A stretch of DNA of 33,827 bases from Clostridiales bacterium (lineage in GTDB: Bacteria > Bacillota > Clostridia > Oscillospirales > CAG-272): NCBI GenBank assembly GCA_016281895.1, contig JAEEJM010000123.1, positions 1 through 33,827 of the forward strand. The letters are read 5' to 3'. The notes beneath the pieces were generated by a model. That model searched no databases. It saw nothing but the letters and a program-made list of their open reading frames with translations, and was not told the origin of the DNA. A program made the position numbers and the translations under genes. Shown piece by piece: positions 32,873 through 33,827 of the stretch; within the stretch, counting starts at the first letter, position 1, and every line of letters begins with the position of its first letter.

Positions 32873-32901
32873 ATTATACTCCTTGCCGGGCCGGAAGTCA
32901 A
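32873..32901 (-). promoter_or_regulatory. htpG promoter
   Basis: On the minus strand TTGACT (32901-32896) and TATAAT (32878-32873) are 17 bases apart. The start of transcription, near 32866, places an in-frame ATG at 32865 at the very 5' end, so ATG 32811 is the better start. Confidence 0.88.
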
Positions 32902-32932
32902 CTTACGGGCGCCCCGGAGACCGCTTTTTCTA

Positions 32933-32961
32933 TTGATTTCAGACCGCAGATGTGGTATTAT
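32933..32961 (+). promoter_or_regulatory. ispE promoter
   Basis: TTGATT (32933-32938) and TATTAT (32956-32961) are 17 bases apart, divergent from the htpG promoter. A nearby TATAAT (32964-32969) is too far from this -35. A small hairpin GGCCCG/CGGGCC (32978-32993) lies in the leader. Confidence 0.65.
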
Positions 32962-33010
32962 TATATAATGCAAAAGCGGCCCGTCCCCGGGCCGGGCTTC
33001 GGGAGGTAGC

Positions 33011-33827
33011 ATGGGAAGGTTCGAGGTGCTGAACGCGTATGCCAAGGTCAACCTGTTCCTGGAGATCGCCGGTAAGAGGCCCGACGGCTATCACACTCTT
33101 GACAGCGTGATGCAGTCGGTCTCGCTCAGCGACACCGTCAGGGTCGAGCTGACAGACGGCGGGATAGAGCTCTCGTGCTCGGACCCGTCCCTGCCTTGCG
33201 GCCGCGAGAACACGGCTGCCAGGGCCGCCGGGGCCTTCTTCGCGGCCTCGGGCGCCGGAGGGGGCTGCAGGATAAGGATCGACAAGCGGATCCCGTCGCA
33301 GGCCGGCCTCGGAGGCGGCAGCGCCGACGCGGCCGCCGTTCTGGCGTCGCTCGAACGCCTCTGCGGAGGGCCTCTCGGCGTGTCCGGCCTCCGGGACGTC
33401 GCGGCCCGGGTAGGGTCGGACGTGCCCTTCTGCCTTGCCGGAGGGCTCCGGCGGGTCGGCGGGGCCGGCGAGCTTACCGGTCCGAGGCTGAATGGCCCGA
33501 AGCTCCATCTGCTCATCTCAAAGCCCGTAATGGGCATCAGCACCCCCGGCGCTTACTCGGAGCTCGACCGCCTTCACGGGAACTTTCTCGGCCATGAGGC
33601 CGAGCGCCCCGACAGGCTCATGTGCGCGCTTGACTCGGGCTGCGCCGGCACCGTCGCCGACGGCCTGTACAACCGCTTCGAGGAGGTCCTGCCGACCGTC
33701 TGCCCGGCGGCCGGAGACTTTCTTGCCGGGCTGCGCCGACTGTTCGGCAGAGCGCTGATGTCCGGCAGCGGATCGTCGGCCTTTGCCGTGTTCGGCACCG
33801 AGGAAGAGGCGGTCTGCGCCCTCGGTC
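33011..33827 (+). CDS. ispE: IspE, 4-diphosphocytidyl-2-C-methyl-D-erythritol kinase (3' end missing)
   Basis: IspE phosphorylates CDP-methylerythritol in the MEP isoprenoid pathway. The visible 272 codons cover most of the roughly 285-300-residue enzyme, and the frame runs off the right edge. The GHMP-kinase motifs are present: NAYAKVNLFLEI at the start, KRPDGYHTLDSV, the ATP-binding PSQAGLGGGSADAAAVL, GSDVPFCLAGG and, near the end, MSGSGSSAFAVF. GGGAGGT lies just before the ATG. It is divergent from htpG with its own promoter. Confidence 0.96.
   Translation, partial: MGRFEVLNAYAKVNLFLEIAGKRPDGYHTLDSVMQSVSLSDTVRVELTDGGIELSCSDPSLPCGRENTAARAAGAFFAASGAGGGCRIRIDKRIPSQAGLGGGSADAAAVLASLERLCGGPLGVSGLRDVAARVGSDVPFCLAGGLRRVGGAGELTGPRLNGPKLHLLISKPVMGISTPGAYSELDRLHGNFLGHEAERPDRLMCALDSGCAGTVADGLYNRFEEVLPTVCPAAGDFLAGLRRLFGRALMSGSGSSAFAVFGTEEEAVCALG

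Noticed and set aside
32812-33051. N-terminal 80-codon extension of htpG
   Set aside because: It would include the htpG promoter and part of ispE, and is absent from the family.

Overview
This window looks like a chromosomal segment of a GC-rich, Gram-positive Clostridia-type bacterium, probably an uncultured gut member of the Oscillospirales/Christensenellales kind (inference; family level is uncertain). Evidence: AddB rather than RecB, a bifunctional Rel, CdaA/CdaR, HemZ, RqcP next to a DivIC-like protein, a class B sortase, a TSCPD-family protein, a purine riboswitch, strong GGAGG ribosome sites, and sigma-A-type promoters (TTGaca-17-TATAAT) in AT-rich gaps between GC-rich genes. I see no phage, plasmid, CRISPR, transposase, rRNA or tRNA gene.

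Layout. 1-3737 (minus): queG-like and addB (cut by the left edge), overlapping by ATGA. 3738-4171: gap with a triple TTGATTTAAC repeat and the htrA promoter/leader. 4172-7760 (plus): htrA, OmpR-type response regulator and sensor kinase. 7761-7990: hairpins joined by TTCATT spacers, then a strong promoter. 7991-11281 (plus): sortase B, glycosyltransferase 2 and a secreted RICIN/Ig-like/C39-like cysteine peptidase candidate, all overlapping. 11386-12937 (minus): mscL and a stand-alone ComEC-type metallo-beta-lactamase protein. 13050-15482 (plus): comEC, whose own metallo-beta-lactamase domain has lost metal ligands. 15445-20748 (plus): promoter, guanine riboswitch with terminator, then a four-gene BMP-type nucleoside ABC transporter. 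20971-23536: cdaA-cdaR-rseC-like. 23644-30614: recJ-rel-hemZ-rqcP-divIC-TSCPD. 30697-32811 (minus): htpG. 33011-end: ispE, cut by the right edge.

Functional picture: DNA repair and recombination (AddB, RecJ), DNA uptake (ComEC plus a separate MBL protein), envelope quality control and signalling (HtrA with its two-component system, sortase cluster, MscL), nucleotide signalling (CdaA/CdaR for c-di-AMP, Rel for (p)ppGpp), purine salvage under riboswitch control, ribosome rescue and division (RqcP, DivIC-like), haem and isoprenoid synthesis (HemZ, IspE) and chaperoning (HtpG). Most is conserved core content. The least ordinary parts are the sortase/GT2/C39-like cluster, the comEC/MBL pair, the TTCATT-hairpin repeats and several low-complexity protein insertions.
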